A stretch of DNA of 64,000 nucleotides from Winogradskyella sp. (GTDB lineage: Bacteria; Bacteroidota; Bacteroidia; Flavobacteriales; Flavobacteriaceae). The notes below the pieces were generated by a model. It was given only the letters and a program-made list of their open reading frames with translations, searched no databases and had not been told where the DNA came from. The position numbers were made by a program, and so were the translations under genes. The stretch spans positions 124,001 through 188,000 of the forward strand of contig NZ_JABSSU010000007.1 in NCBI RefSeq assembly GCF_013213835.1. Reading direction: 5' to 3'. The first letter of the stretch is position 1. The number at the start of each line of letters is the position of its first letter. Positions 9,201 through 17,006 of this stretch are shown here, piece by piece.

Positions 9201-9680
9201 AGATTCCATATATTTTGGTTTGTAGGTAATGTATGGGTCATCCATATCAACCCAATAACCCATTTTTTGAGTAAGGTCGTTCCAGATGTCTGTATAACGC
9301 ATAACGGCTTTTTTACAAGCTTCGTTATACTCTTCTACAGTAATCTTCTTACCAATATCTTCTTTGGTGATTCCTAATTCTTTCTCGACACCAAGTTCTA
9401 CTGGTAATCCATGTGTATCCCAACCAGCTTTACGCTTTACTTGAAATCCTTTCATGGTTTTATAACGTGGAAATATATCTTTAATAGCACGCGCTAAAAC
9501 GTGGTGTACACCAGGCAAACCGTTTGCTGAAGGTGGGCCTTCAAAAAACACAAATGGCTCGTTACCTTCTCTAGTAGTTACACTTTTCTCAAAGATATTA
9601 TGCTCTTGCCAATAGCTTAAAATTTCTTCTGATACTTTTGGCAAGTTAAGTCCTTTATACTCTGGGAACTTCTGACTCAT
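6276..9680 (-). CDS. ileS: Isoleucyl-tRNA synthetase
   Basis: IleRS charges tRNA-Ile and edits misactivated valine. The 1134-residue protein belongs to the longer, eukaryote-like class of bacterial IleRS. Class I signatures are visible: GPPSANGLPGVHH near residues 48-60 in the HIGH position and KMSKR at 682-686. The inserted editing domain carries AWTTTPWTLPSNTALTV, and an anticodon-binding helical region follows KMSKR. The C-terminus lacks a clear zinc-ribbon, as in this type. This class often shows natural mupirocin insensitivity, which is family knowledge only. The start is ATG 9680. A good -7 element lies 23 bases upstream, with an inverted repeat between it and the ATG. The DksA-like gene follows after 5 bases. 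Confidence 0.98.
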   Translation of the reverse strand: MSQKFPEYKGLNLPKVSEEILSYWQEHNIFEKSVTTREGNEPFVFFEGPPSANGLPGVHHVLARAIKDIFPRYKTMKGFQVKRKAGWDTHGLPVELGVEKELGITKEDIGKKITVEEYNEACKKAVMRYTDIWNDLTQKMGYWVDMDDPYITYKPKYMESVWWLLKQIYTKDLLYKGYTIQPYSPKAGTGLSSHELNQPGTYQDVTDTTVVAQFKAIEETLPEFLKNEGTVYFLAWTTTPWTLPSNTALTVGPKIDYVLVETYNQYTFEPMNVVLAKPLIGKQFSGKYFEVEDKPALLEYKSEDKKIPFYVVKEFKGADLVGIKYEQLLDYALPNDNPENAFRVISGDFVTTEDGTGIVHTAPTFGADDALVAKQATPEVPPMLVKDDNDNLVPLVDLQGRFRPEMGEFAGKYVKNEYYDDGEAPEKSVDVEIAIKLKIENKAFKVEKYKHSYPNCWRTDKPILYYPLDSWFIKVTDVKERMHELNTTINWKPKSTGEGRFGNWLANANDWNLSRSRFWGIPLPIWRTEDGKEAKCIGSVEELKAEMQRAVEAGVLEADIFADFEVGNMSEANYDKIDLHKNVVDKIVLVSDSGQPMKRESDLIDVWFDSGSMPYAQWHYPFENKELIDNNESYPADFIAEGVDQTRGWFYTLHAIGAMVFDSVAYKNVVSNGLVLDKNGQKMSKRLGNAVDPFETLANHGADATRWYMISNANPWDNLKFDIDGVEEVKRKFFGTLYNTYSFFSLYTNLDGFKYSEAKIPLEERPELDRWILSELHTLIKKVDAYYAEYEPTKAAREISNFTQDFLSNWYVRLSRRRFWKGDYQTDKISAYQTLYTCMLTLAKLGAPIAPFFTDRLYLDLSSVTGKEVFESVHLAEFPEYDESFIDKSLERKMESAQTIASLVLSLRAKEKIKVRQPLQKIMIPINSAEQKEEIEAVSNLIKHEVNVKEIELLEDASDILIKQIKPNFKVLGPKFGKDMKAIAGAVNQFSADDIQKIEQNGEIAIDINGKNITLGIDDVEISSQDIEGWLVASEGLITVALDVTITDDLRKEGIARELVNRIQNLRKESGYEVTDRIEVQLQNDALVAAAIASNKDYIKSETLTDKLELIDEVSNGIDIAFDEVNTKLFIQKH

Positions 9681-9684
9681 ATTT

Positions 9685-9711
9685 CACACTTTTTTCAAGT
9701 GTGCAAAAGTA
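9685..9711 (-). promoter_or_regulatory. ileS promoter with inverted repeat at the 5' end of the mRNA
   Basis: TACTTTTG at 9711-9704 on the minus strand is a perfect -7 match. CACACTT (9685-9691) and AAGTGTG (9697-9703) form a 7-bp inverted repeat that fills the space between this element and the ATG, covering the predicted transcription start. It could be a protein-binding site or a hairpin at the ribosome entry site. No U-run follows, so it is not a terminator. Confidence 0.55.
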
Positions 9712-9749
9712 TGAAATTTGGCTGATTTATTGAGTTTGTTGAACGCAAA

Positions 9750-11111
9750 TCAAGTCAAAAAACGAACTAAATCTTCAATTTTAGATATTTTTTGAATTCT
9801 AATTGCTGTATTTTTTAATGAAATGGTATTGTATTTAGAAATAAAGATAGCATTGTAGCCTAACTTTTCAGCTTCTACAATACGCTGTTCTACACGTTGT
9901 ACTGGACGTATTTCACCACTAAGTCCAACCTCAGCAGCAAAGCAAAAATCCTTTTGTAAGGCTTCATCTTCGTTAGATGATAAAATGGCTGCAATAACGG
10001 CTAAATCAATTGCTGGGTCGTCAACTGTAATACCACCTGTAATATTTAAAAACACATCTTTTGCACCAAGTCTAAAGCCAGCTCTTTTTTCTAAAACAGC
10101 CAACAACATATTAAGTCGTTTTGCATTAAAACCTGTAGCGCTTCGCTGTGGTGTACCGTAAACCGCAGTACTTACCAATGCTTGTACTTCGATTAGCAAT
10201 GGACGCATACCTTCTAAAGTCACGGCAATAGCATTACCTGAAAGTTCTTCGTCTTTCTTAGAAATTAAGACTTCACTTGGGTTACTGACTTCTCGCAACC
10301 CAGAACCTTGCATCTCGTAAATTCCAAGTTCATTGGTTGAACCAAATCTATTTTTGTTGGCTCTAAGGATTCTAAACACATGGTTACGGTCACCTTCAAA
10401 CTGTAAAACTGTATCTACCATATGCTCTAAAATTTTTGGACCTGCTATGTGGCCATCTTTAGTAATATGACCAATAAGCACAACTGGAGTGCTGGTTTCT
10501 TTGGCAAACTTCATGAGTTCTGACGTGCATTCTTTAATTTGAGAAATACTACCAGCAGAAGACTCTATATAATCGCTATGTAATGTTTGAATGGAATCTA
10601 TCACCACAATATCTGGCTCTAAAGTTTCAATTTGCTTGAAGATATTCTGAGTTTTAGTTTCAGTTAATATGTAGCAATTAGCGTTGTTCGGATTAACACG
10701 TTCTGCACGCATTTTTATTTGTTTCTGACTTTCTTCACCAGAAACATAAAGTGTTTTATATGGTAAATTTAAAGCGACTTGAAGCAAAAGTGTACTCTTA
10801 CCAATTCCTGGTTCTCCGCCTAAAAGCGTTAATGAACCTGGAACAATTCCGCCACCTAAAACACGATTAAATTCTAAATCTGTAGTTTGAATTCGCGTTT
10901 CTTTGGTAGAATCTATCTCATTAATTAATAATGGTTTTGAAACACGTTTAGAAGACTTGCTTGTAGAAGCTTTCCAGCTGTTTTTATCCTCTTTTTGAAC
11001 GACTTCTTCTACTATAGTATTCCATGATTTACAGGAATTACATTGTCCTTGCCATTTTGCATATTGAGCTCCACAATTCTGGCAAAAAAAGGTTGTTTTT
11101 ACTTTCGTCAT
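9750..11111 (-). CDS. radA: DNA repair protein RadA (Sms)
   Basis: RadA is a RecA-related hexameric helicase that promotes branch migration during recombination. The 453-residue protein starts with the C4 zinc motif CQNCGAQYAKWQGQCNSC (residues 9-26), followed by the Walker A segment LLGGEPGIGKSTLLLQ, the family-specific KNRFG motif (ANKNRFGSTNELGIYEM) and a C-terminal Lon-protease-like domain (GFNAKRLNMLLAVLEKRAG, GGITVDDPAIDLAV). It is full length. ATG 11111 lies 7 bases after the preceding esterase-like gene, so it is the last gene of the panC-panD-radA run. No terminator is visible before the ileS promoter. Confidence 0.97.
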   Translation of the reverse strand: MTKVKTTFFCQNCGAQYAKWQGQCNSCKSWNTIVEEVVQKEDKNSWKASTSKSSKRVSKPLLINEIDSTKETRIQTTDLEFNRVLGGGIVPGSLTLLGGEPGIGKSTLLLQVALNLPYKTLYVSGEESQKQIKMRAERVNPNNANCYILTETKTQNIFKQIETLEPDIVVIDSIQTLHSDYIESSAGSISQIKECTSELMKFAKETSTPVVLIGHITKDGHIAGPKILEHMVDTVLQFEGDRNHVFRILRANKNRFGSTNELGIYEMQGSGLREVSNPSEVLISKKDEELSGNAIAVTLEGMRPLLIEVQALVSTAVYGTPQRSATGFNAKRLNMLLAVLEKRAGFRLGAKDVFLNITGGITVDDPAIDLAVIAAILSSNEDEALQKDFCFAAEVGLSGEIRPVQRVEQRIVEAEKLGYNAIFISKYNTISLKNTAIRIQKISKIEDLVRFLT

Positions 11112-11118
11112 CTATGCT

Positions 11119-12522
11119 CTAATTATCGTCACCACCATTTTTTTCATTTTCCTCTTTTTTCTCTTCTTCCTTTTTTTTCTGCTCCTCTTCTTTTTTCTTC
11201 TTTGCCTTCGCTTCCTCTTCTTCTATTTTTTTGATTTCCTTTTCTAACTTCTTTAGTTCTTTATCTTCTTCTTTTTTCTGTTTGTCAAGCTCTTTTTGCT
11301 TGCGCTCTTCTTCTTTTTTAGCTTCCTTTTCAGCACGTTTTGCTTCTTTCTCAGCAAGCTCCTTTTCTTCTTCTTCGAAAATTAAATTTTCTAACACCTC
11401 AATCTTAGCAACTATAAAATCGTAATTGATATGACCTTCTTCATTTAATTCTAAAGCTTCTTCATAATGTTTAATTGCCTTTGATTTATTTTCAGTTTTT
11501 TCAGCATAAACACCAGAATAATAAGGTCCTAAAACGGAAGTGGGATCCTGCTTTTTTGCTAACGAAGCTAAACCTCTATATGATTCAATATCTTCGCGTT
11601 CTTCAGCAGCTTTAGCCATTTTTTCAAACTCTTCTAAAGGTATTGGCTTATCAATTCCAAACATATCGTCAATACTTTTATAACGCTCAATGAGGTATTG
11701 ATCTAGAGTACCTTCATATGGTATTACTTTCTCTTTAATTTCCTTTTCATTTAGAGGTTTATACAGGTTGAAAATTTTGTCAAAAGCTCTAGAAATACCA
11801 CTCGTCACTAAGGTATAATGTGTTTCATCTTCAAAATCATCAAAATAGTAGGTAAATTTTTCATTTCCTATGGATTTAAGTGCCGTATTGGTTGCTAACA
11901 CAGATTCTCTAATAGGGACAATATCCTTATCACTTGTTGCCATGTAATAGATGTAATCCTTCTCTATCCACGAGAATCGTTTTGATATACTTTCAGTAAT
12001 GTTTCCTAGAAAATCTGGGCTCAAATTGACATAGGCTTGAAAAATTGGGTTCTCTCTCATTAAAAATGCATTAGAAAAACCTGCCATTGCGTTATGACCA
12101 ACCACAACTCTAAAATCACTTGTATTGTACAATCCATCAATGTATGGTATAAGCTCTGATTCCACAAAGTTGTAAAAATCTAGTCCAGATTCCTCTGGCA
12201 ATCCTGTAACTTCATTCACATAAGAATCGTAATAACGATCTCCGCCTTGCATAACACCAACAACTATAGAACCTGGCATATCATCAAAATAAGTCTGAAA
12301 CTCTACTTGACCAACTACAGGTTCAAACAAATAATCTCCATCAAAAACAATGATAAGTGGATGCTTTACCTGAGAATCTTCGTCATAATTTTTGGGTAGT
12401 TTTATTTTTAGCTGTCTCGCTGTATTAGTCTTGTAAGACTTTAATTCTTTGTACAACACTTGAGCGTTAATTGCAGTAATACAAACGAAAAACATGACAA
12501 ATGGAAGTATAACTTTTTTCAT
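11119..12522 (-). CDS. Exported esterase-fold protein lacking the nucleophilic Ser, with long Lys/Glu tail
   Basis: The 467-residue protein has a signal peptide ending at AINAQ (residue 21), then an esterase-D-like alpha/beta-hydrolase region: LIIVFDGDYLFEPVVGQ (56-72), and the nucleophile elbow VVVGHNAMAGFSNAF (139-153). In active relatives this elbow reads GHSxGG; here Asn144 occupies the Ser position. After the hydrolase fold comes a TPR-like helical stretch (LGPYYSGVYAEKTENKSKAIKHYEEAL), and residues 382-467 are almost entirely Glu, Lys, Ala and Gln, a highly charged helix or coiled coil. It starts 5 bases after its paralogue (12528-13655) and ends 7 bases before radA. The protein is probably periplasmic and probably not an esterase; its role is unknown. 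Confidence 0.75.
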   Translation of the reverse strand: MKKVILPFVMFFVCITAINAQVLYKELKSYKTNTARQLKIKLPKNYDEDSQVKHPLIIVFDGDYLFEPVVGQVEFQTYFDDMPGSIVVGVMQGGDRYYDSYVNEVTGLPEESGLDFYNFVESELIPYIDGLYNTSDFRVVVGHNAMAGFSNAFLMRENPIFQAYVNLSPDFLGNITESISKRFSWIEKDYIYYMATSDKDIVPIRESVLATNTALKSIGNEKFTYYFDDFEDETHYTLVTSGISRAFDKIFNLYKPLNEKEIKEKVIPYEGTLDQYLIERYKSIDDMFGIDKPIPLEEFEKMAKAAEEREDIESYRGLASLAKKQDPTSVLGPYYSGVYAEKTENKSKAIKHYEEALELNEEGHINYDFIVAKIEVLENLIFEEEEKELAEKEAKRAEKEAKKEEERKQKELDKQKKEEDKELKKLEKEIKKIEEEEAKAKKKKEEEQKKKEEEKKEENEKNGGDDN

Positions 12523-12527
12523 GATCC

Positions 12528-13655
12528 TTAGTTTTTAAGCTCTCGCTCTATTTGATACATTTTCTCTAGCATTAAATCCTTATCTATATATTGAGAAGGT
12601 GTTAATGACAGACCAGATTTATAACTTATTAATGCCTTTTTAAGACTGCCATAAGTTTCGTGATACATACCAATGTAATAAGCCCCAAGCATAGAACCTG
12701 GAAACTCTTTCTTTACATAAAGCGCTAGTTTTTCCATAGCTTCAGCATCATCTTTACTTTTACAGGCCGCTGAAATGGCTCTTAAATCGTTTTCTACAAC
12801 CTTCTTTTCAAATCCATAGAAATACTCAATGTCTTGGTATTTCTTGATTAGATAATCAAAAGGTGATCCTTCGTAAGTGAGGATTTTTTCTTTGTACTCC
12901 TTTGTGTCAATAGGCTGATAAAGTGAAAATATTTCTTTTAAGGCTCTAGAAACTCCTCTCCCAACTAACGATAAGTGATTAGCATCTTTAAAGTCATCGA
13001 ACCTATAGTGAAGCTTTGTGTTATCAATAGATTTAAACCCATTGTTACATTCTAAAACTGATGTTCTATTATCACTTTCATCCTCATCGCCTGTTGCGAT
13101 GTAATAAAAAGTTTCGTCTTCTAATTTAGATAAGCGCTCTTTTAATTTTGTTCGCATTTCAACTTCTAAATTCGGACTTAATGCTATATAAGCTCTGAAT
13201 AACGGAATGTCTTTTAGCAAATAATTATTAATGAAAGTGGCGCTTAAACCATGACCTGCAATCATTCTGAAACTTGAGGATTTATAGTTCTCTTCTATAT
13301 AAGGAAGTAATTCAATATCTATAAACTCATAAAAGTTTGAATTGTCCTCTCTTAATAACAAATCATCTTCTCTTGTTTCACTTTGACTTACACCAACGAT
13401 GATACAATCTGGTATATTTTCCCAATAGGACTGATAATCAACATTACCAGCAACAGGCTCAAATAAATAATCGCCATCCAGAACTACAAGAACAGGATAT
13501 GTTCGCTCTGATTTGGAATCATAATTCCTTGGAAGTTGAATTTTAAGTTCACGTTTTTCCTCTAACTTATAGGATTCTATGCTATCCCTTTTAACCTGAG
13601 CATTCATAAATCCCACCAGCATAAAACATGCAAATAGGGCACATAAATTCTTCAT
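12528..13655 (-). CDS. Exported esterase-fold protein lacking the nucleophilic Ser
   Basis: The 375-residue paralogue of the next gene shares the same plan: signal peptide ending at FMNAQ (residue 20), an esterase-D-like core with VLVVLDGDYLFEPVAGNVDYQ (55-75), and an elbow RMIAGHGLSATFINN (130-144), where Gly136 sits in the nucleophile position. A Ser occurs two residues later (138), but not at the elbow turn. The C-terminal part (AMEKLALYVKKEFPGSMLGAYYIGMYHETYGS) is helical and TPR-like; the charged tail of its paralogue is missing. It lies 57 bases after the flippase-like gene and 5 before its paralogue. A duplicated pair that has lost the same catalytic residue twice suggests a conserved non-catalytic role. 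Confidence 0.75.
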   Translation of the reverse strand: MKNLCALFACFMLVGFMNAQVKRDSIESYKLEEKRELKIQLPRNYDSKSERTYPVLVVLDGDYLFEPVAGNVDYQSYWENIPDCIIVGVSQSETREDDLLLREDNSNFYEFIDIELLPYIEENYKSSSFRMIAGHGLSATFINNYLLKDIPLFRAYIALSPNLEVEMRTKLKERLSKLEDETFYYIATGDEDESDNRTSVLECNNGFKSIDNTKLHYRFDDFKDANHLSLVGRGVSRALKEIFSLYQPIDTKEYKEKILTYEGSPFDYLIKKYQDIEYFYGFEKKVVENDLRAISAACKSKDDAEAMEKLALYVKKEFPGSMLGAYYIGMYHETYGSLKKALISYKSGLSLTPSQYIDKDLMLEKMYQIERELKN

Positions 13656-13712
13656 TGATATAAAGACTTAAAGTTGTAAGAGCAAGTTAAAAAAATAATT
13701 CTGTCTAAGGCT

Positions 13713-14660
13713 CTATTTTCTATTATAGATTGGCAAGTAAAGTAAGGACAACCCACCCAAGACAATAATCATTAGTGTTTGAGAACCCCAGAGTACCCAT
13801 CCAAAAGTAAAAGTTGGGTCTTTAGCAACACCAAAAATAGAAAATGCCGCATAAACAGCTGCAGGATACGCACCAGTTCCGCCATTTGTAGCTGCGACAC
13901 TAAAACTTGCAGAGATAAATCCAATTAATACTGCTGCAAAAGGAATTCCATGAAGGCTTTCGAACGCGAATGTTGTGGTATAAAACATGAGTACATACAT
14001 ACCCCAAATAAAAAGTGTATGCCCTATAAAGGCCCATTTCTTTTTCATTTTAAATATACTAAGTGCACCTTCAATCAACCCACTTATGAAGACTCTTATT
14101 TTATTTACAAGAAAATAATTGCTTTTTCTAAAGATTAGGAATAATAACCCAAATAAAAGTATTCCAGCCCCAAGAATCACGAATATATTAGCACTCAATT
14201 TATCGGAAAAGAACTGAACTATAAATTCGAATTGTAAAATTAGTGTAATACCAATAATACCCAACATCACTATCATATCTGCAATACGTTCAGAAACTAT
14301 GGTACCAAATCCTTTTTCAAAAGGTACATCTTCATAATTTGTTAGAATTGTTGCTCTTGCAACTTCACCAGATCTCGGTATTCCATAATTAATCAGGTAG
14401 GTTGCAAAAACAGCCATAATACTATTTCCAAACTTCACATTATAACCCATTGGCTCCAGCATAAATAACCAACGGTAAGCTCTAGATAAGTGACTAAGAT
14501 TTAAGCAAACAACACTAACAAGTATCCACCAATAATTGGCTTGCTTTGCCTCTTCAATAATCTGACTTAGAGGCACTTTACTCAACGAATACCACACCAA
14601 ACCAATGCTTATGAGTATAGGTATGGCAATGGTTAGTATTTTTTTTAAGCTTGGCTTCAA
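13713..14660 (-). CDS. Lysylphosphatidylglycerol synthase TM-region (flippase-like) family membrane protein
   Basis: This 315-residue polytopic protein belongs to the UPF0104/COG0392 group, related to the membrane (flippase) domain of MprF but without the aminoacyl-transferase domain. About eight hydrophobic helices are visible, starting with TIAIPILISIGLVWYSL. Family features are the LSHLSRAYRWLFMLEPMGY segment (55-74), YLINYGIPRSGEVARATIL (88-106) and the C-terminal ATNGGTGAYPAAV (about 258-270). It starts with TTG 14660; no ATG is available nearby. Only 4 bases separate it from panD. The substrate is unknown; a lipid or isoprenoid transport role is inference from the family. Confidence 0.88.
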   Translation of the reverse strand: MKPSLKKILTIAIPILISIGLVWYSLSKVPLSQIIEEAKQANYWWILVSVVCLNLSHLSRAYRWLFMLEPMGYNVKFGNSIMAVFATYLINYGIPRSGEVARATILTNYEDVPFEKGFGTIVSERIADMIVMLGIIGITLILQFEFIVQFFSDKLSANIFVILGAGILLFGLLFLIFRKSNYFLVNKIRVFISGLIEGALSIFKMKKKWAFIGHTLFIWGMYVLMFYTTTFAFESLHGIPFAAVLIGFISASFSVAATNGGTGAYPAAVYAAFSIFGVAKDPTFTFGWVLWGSQTLMIIVLGGLSLLYLPIYNRK

Positions 14661-14664
14661 AAAA

Positions 14665-15015
14665 CTAGTTTAGAAGATTATTTTCTTCGTTAGGAAAGAC
14701 CAAAGATGGCTTAAAGGTTTTTGCTTCCTCAATATCCATGAAGCCATAAGTGATGAGAATCAAAATATCACCTACAGCCACTTTACGTGCTGCAGCACCG
14801 TTTAACGTAATTTCACCGCTATTACGTGGACCAGGAATACAGTAGGTTTCTAGACGTTCACCATTGTTATTATTAACAATCTGAACTTTTTCTCCTTGAA
14901 TAATATTGGCAGCATCCATTAAATCTTCATCGATAGTTATACTACCTATGTAATTTAGGTCAGCACCAGTGCATTTGACACGGTGAATCTTTGATTTTAC
15001 GACTTGAATTTGCAT
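14665..15015 (-). CDS. panD: Aspartate 1-decarboxylase
   Basis: PanD decarboxylates L-aspartate to beta-alanine for pantothenate and CoA synthesis. It is made as a proenzyme that cleaves itself at a Gly-Ser bond to form the pyruvoyl cofactor; here the site is Gly24-Ser25 in NYIGSITID. The family segment [25 protein letters not shown] is present and the 116-residue length is normal. It starts at ATG 15015, 13 bases after panC, whose product joins beta-alanine to pantoate, so the last two steps of pantothenate synthesis are encoded together. Confidence 0.97.
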   Translation of the reverse strand: MQIQVVKSKIHRVKCTGADLNYIGSITIDEDLMDAANIIQGEKVQIVNNNNGERLETYCIPGPRNSGEITLNGAAARKVAVGDILILITYGFMDIEEAKTFKPSLVFPNEENNLLN

Positions 15016-15028
15016 TAGGCAAAGATAA

Positions 15029-15883
15029 TTAATTTAAAGCGATATTATCTATAAGTCTTATATCGCCAGCATACACAGCAATAAAAGCTCTATATGTTTT
15101 ATTTTTTGATTTTCTTTTAACTGGTTTTAAGGTTTTTGTGTCAGCAATTGTAAAATATTCGAGCTCTAAAAGCGGTTGTTTTTTAAATTGCTTTTCAACC
15201 CATTCCGTTACCTTAGTAGCACTTTTTATGCCAAACTGCTCTTTGGCAAACAATAGAGTTTTATATATAAAAGGCGCAGCTTCTCTGTCCTTTTTTGTTA
15301 ATCGTGTGTTTCGAGAACTCATAGCCAAACCATCCTCGGCTCTATGAATAGCACATCCAATAATGTTTACTGGGATCTTGTAGATTTCAACAAGTTTTCT
15401 GATTATTTGAAGCTGTTGAAAGTCTTTCTCACCAAAGTATGCTTTTTCAGGCTTCACAATTTCGAATAAGCGTTTCACTATTGTACCAACTCCATCGAAG
15501 TGACCATCTCTAAATGCTCCTTCCATTTCATGCTCTAAGCCATCGAAGACAAAAAATTGAGATTTAATATCCTCACCGTAAATATCTTGAACTGTTGGAG
15601 CATACACTATTATAGAATTACTTACTGTACCTAGAAGTTTAACGTCATCTTCTAAAGTCCTTGGATATTTAACTAAATCTTCTTCATTGTCAAACTGTGT
15701 AGGATTAACAAACACGCTTACCACAATAATGTCATTTTGACTCAAACCTTTTTCAACAAGTGACAGATGCCCGTCATGTAGTGCTCCCATTGTTGGCACA
15801 AACCCAATAGATACATTCTCTTTTTTCAGCGTATCTAAACAGGTCGACAAATCTGTTTTATTATGAATTAATCTTAAGCTCAA
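15029..15883 (-). CDS. panC: Pantothenate synthetase (pantoate--beta-alanine ligase)
   Basis: PanC condenses pantoate with beta-alanine through a pantoyl-adenylate. The 284-residue protein has the nucleotide-binding [16 protein letters not shown] (28-43, HDGH in the HIGH position), [10 protein letters not shown], the pantoate-binding region [30 protein letters not shown] and the KMSKS-like MSSRNTRL. The first codon is TTG 15883; an in-frame stop lies just upstream and no ATG fits. A -7 element on this strand at 15909-15902 provides the promoter. It heads the panC-panD-flippase-esterases-radA run, with all gaps between 4 and 57 bases. Confidence 0.97.
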   Translation of the reverse strand: MSLRLIHNKTDLSTCLDTLKKENVSIGFVPTMGALHDGHLSLVEKGLSQNDIIVVSVFVNPTQFDNEEDLVKYPRTLEDDVKLLGTVSNSIIVYAPTVQDIYGEDIKSQFFVFDGLEHEMEGAFRDGHFDGVGTIVKRLFEIVKPEKAYFGEKDFQQLQIIRKLVEIYKIPVNIIGCAIHRAEDGLAMSSRNTRLTKKDREAAPFIYKTLLFAKEQFGIKSATKVTEWVEKQFKKQPLLELEYFTIADTKTLKPVKRKSKNKTYRAFIAVYAGDIRLIDNIALN

Positions 15884-15901
15884 AACTCAAATAAATGAGT
15901 G

Positions 15902-15909
15902 CAAACATA
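15902..15909 (-). promoter_or_regulatory. panC -7 element TATGTTTG
   Basis: TATGTTTG on the minus strand matches TAnnTTTG and ends 18 bases before the panC TTG. It is the probable promoter of the panC-to-radA run. No -33 TTTG stands at the usual distance. Confidence 0.5.
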
Positions 15910-15940
15910 AGATTTTACTAGCAATCTGCATAAATTTTCG

Positions 15941-15948
15941 TAATTTTG
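15941..15948 (+). promoter_or_regulatory. -7 element TAATTTTG of the glycogen synthase-like gene
   Basis: TAATTTTG fits the consensus and ends 37 bases before the ATG at 15986, giving a leader of about 30 bases. It is divergent from the panC element 31 bases away. Confidence 0.5.
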
Positions 15949-15985
15949 CATGTTTTTAAAATTAATTAACTAAAGCTGTAGATTT

Positions 15986-16798
15986 ATGAAAGACAAACGA
16001 ATATTGTATGTGTCCTCGGAAGTTGTACCTTATTTACCAGAAACAGAGATTTCTTCAATGTCATTTGAAGCTCCAAGAATGGTGAACAAACAAGGAGGTC
16101 AAATACGAATATTTATGCCTCGCTTTGGTAATATTAATGAGAGAAGACATCAACTTCACGAAGTTATTAGACTTTCAGGTATAAACCTTGTTATCAACGA
16201 CTTAGATATGCCGTTAATTATTAAAGTTGCTTCGATACCTAAAGAAAGAATACAAGTATACTTTATTGATAACGAAGAATATTTTAAAAGAAAAGCTACG
16301 CTTACAGATGAAGACGGTAACCTTTTTTCGGATAATGACGAACGCGCAATATTCTTTGCTAAAGGTGTTATTGAAACTGTAAAGAAACTAAATTGGGCTC
16401 CAGATATTATACATATTAATGGTTGGTTAGCTTCTCTTTTACCACTTTACTTAAAAGAGTTTTATAAAACTGAACCTCTATTTGCAGAAAGCAAGATTGT
16501 GACGTCTATTTACAATCAGAATTTTGAAGGTGAACTCAATAATGAAATGATAAATAAGGTTAAGTTTGATGGTCTTGAAGATGGAGCCGTTGAGTTATTA
16601 AAAACTCCTAACTACAGTAACTTAATGAAAATTGCCATTGATAATTCAGATGCTATCATTAAAGGTTCTGCAGAGTTACCAGAGGATATTGACACTTATA
16701 TTGATAGACTAGAAAAACCGGTTTTAGATTACCATACAATTGAAGAGTTTGCTGATCCATATACAGAGTTTTACAAAAACAGTGTGCTAGACGATTAA
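15986..16798 (+). CDS. Short glycogen/starch synthase-like protein (GT5 N-terminal domain only)
   Basis: The 270-residue protein matches the N-terminal Rossmann half of GT5 glycogen synthases: RILYVSSEVVPYLPETEIS at the start, QGGQIRIFMPRFGNINERRH, then APDIIHINGWLASLLPLYLK in place of the family PDVVHAHDW segment. A complete GT5 enzyme has about 480 residues with a second domain that carries the nucleotide-binding and catalytic KTGG-like and E-X7-E regions; that half is absent and no frameshifted remainder exists downstream. The usual ADP-glucose-binding K-x-G-G-L at the N-terminus is also not present. Flavobacteria commonly carry this half-size form, so it is not a local truncation. A glycogen synthase activity is doubtful; it may be a binding or regulatory derivative. 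Confidence 0.8.
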   Translation: MKDKRILYVSSEVVPYLPETEISSMSFEAPRMVNKQGGQIRIFMPRFGNINERRHQLHEVIRLSGINLVINDLDMPLIIKVASIPKERIQVYFIDNEEYFKRKATLTDEDGNLFSDNDERAIFFAKGVIETVKKLNWAPDIIHINGWLASLLPLYLKEFYKTEPLFAESKIVTSIYNQNFEGELNNEMINKVKFDGLEDGAVELLKTPNYSNLMKIAIDNSDAIIKGSAELPEDIDTYIDRLEKPVLDYHTIEEFADPYTEFYKNSVLDD

Positions 16799-16808
16799 TC
16801 GCTTAATC

Positions 16809-16834
16809 ACTTAACAGGATAGAACCTGTTAAGT
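16809..16834 (+). terminator. Hairpin after the glycogen synthase-like gene
   Basis: ACTTAACAGG (16809-16818) and CCTGTTAAGT (16825-16834) form a perfect 10-bp stem with a 6-base loop, 11 bases after the stop. The following tract (ATCTTATTTTG) is only moderately T-rich, so termination strength is uncertain. The rest of 16835-17006 holds no gene that I can see. Confidence 0.55.
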
Positions 16835-17006
16835 ATCTTATTTTGAATTGTTTTCAGAAAATTGTGTGTCATGTAGATTATATTTGACCTTTCACAGATT
16901 TTTTCTTGTATTGATGATTTATAGATTAAATTCGTTCATGAACAATATTTACATTCGATAATTTGTTCACTAAATTTAAAAATATACCAAATAAATAAAT
17001 TAACCT

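Noticed and set aside
16834..17006. glmS ribozyme or DUF4270 gene upstream of glmS
   Set aside because: No ribozyme core or long frame is visible; only AT-rich sequence remains.
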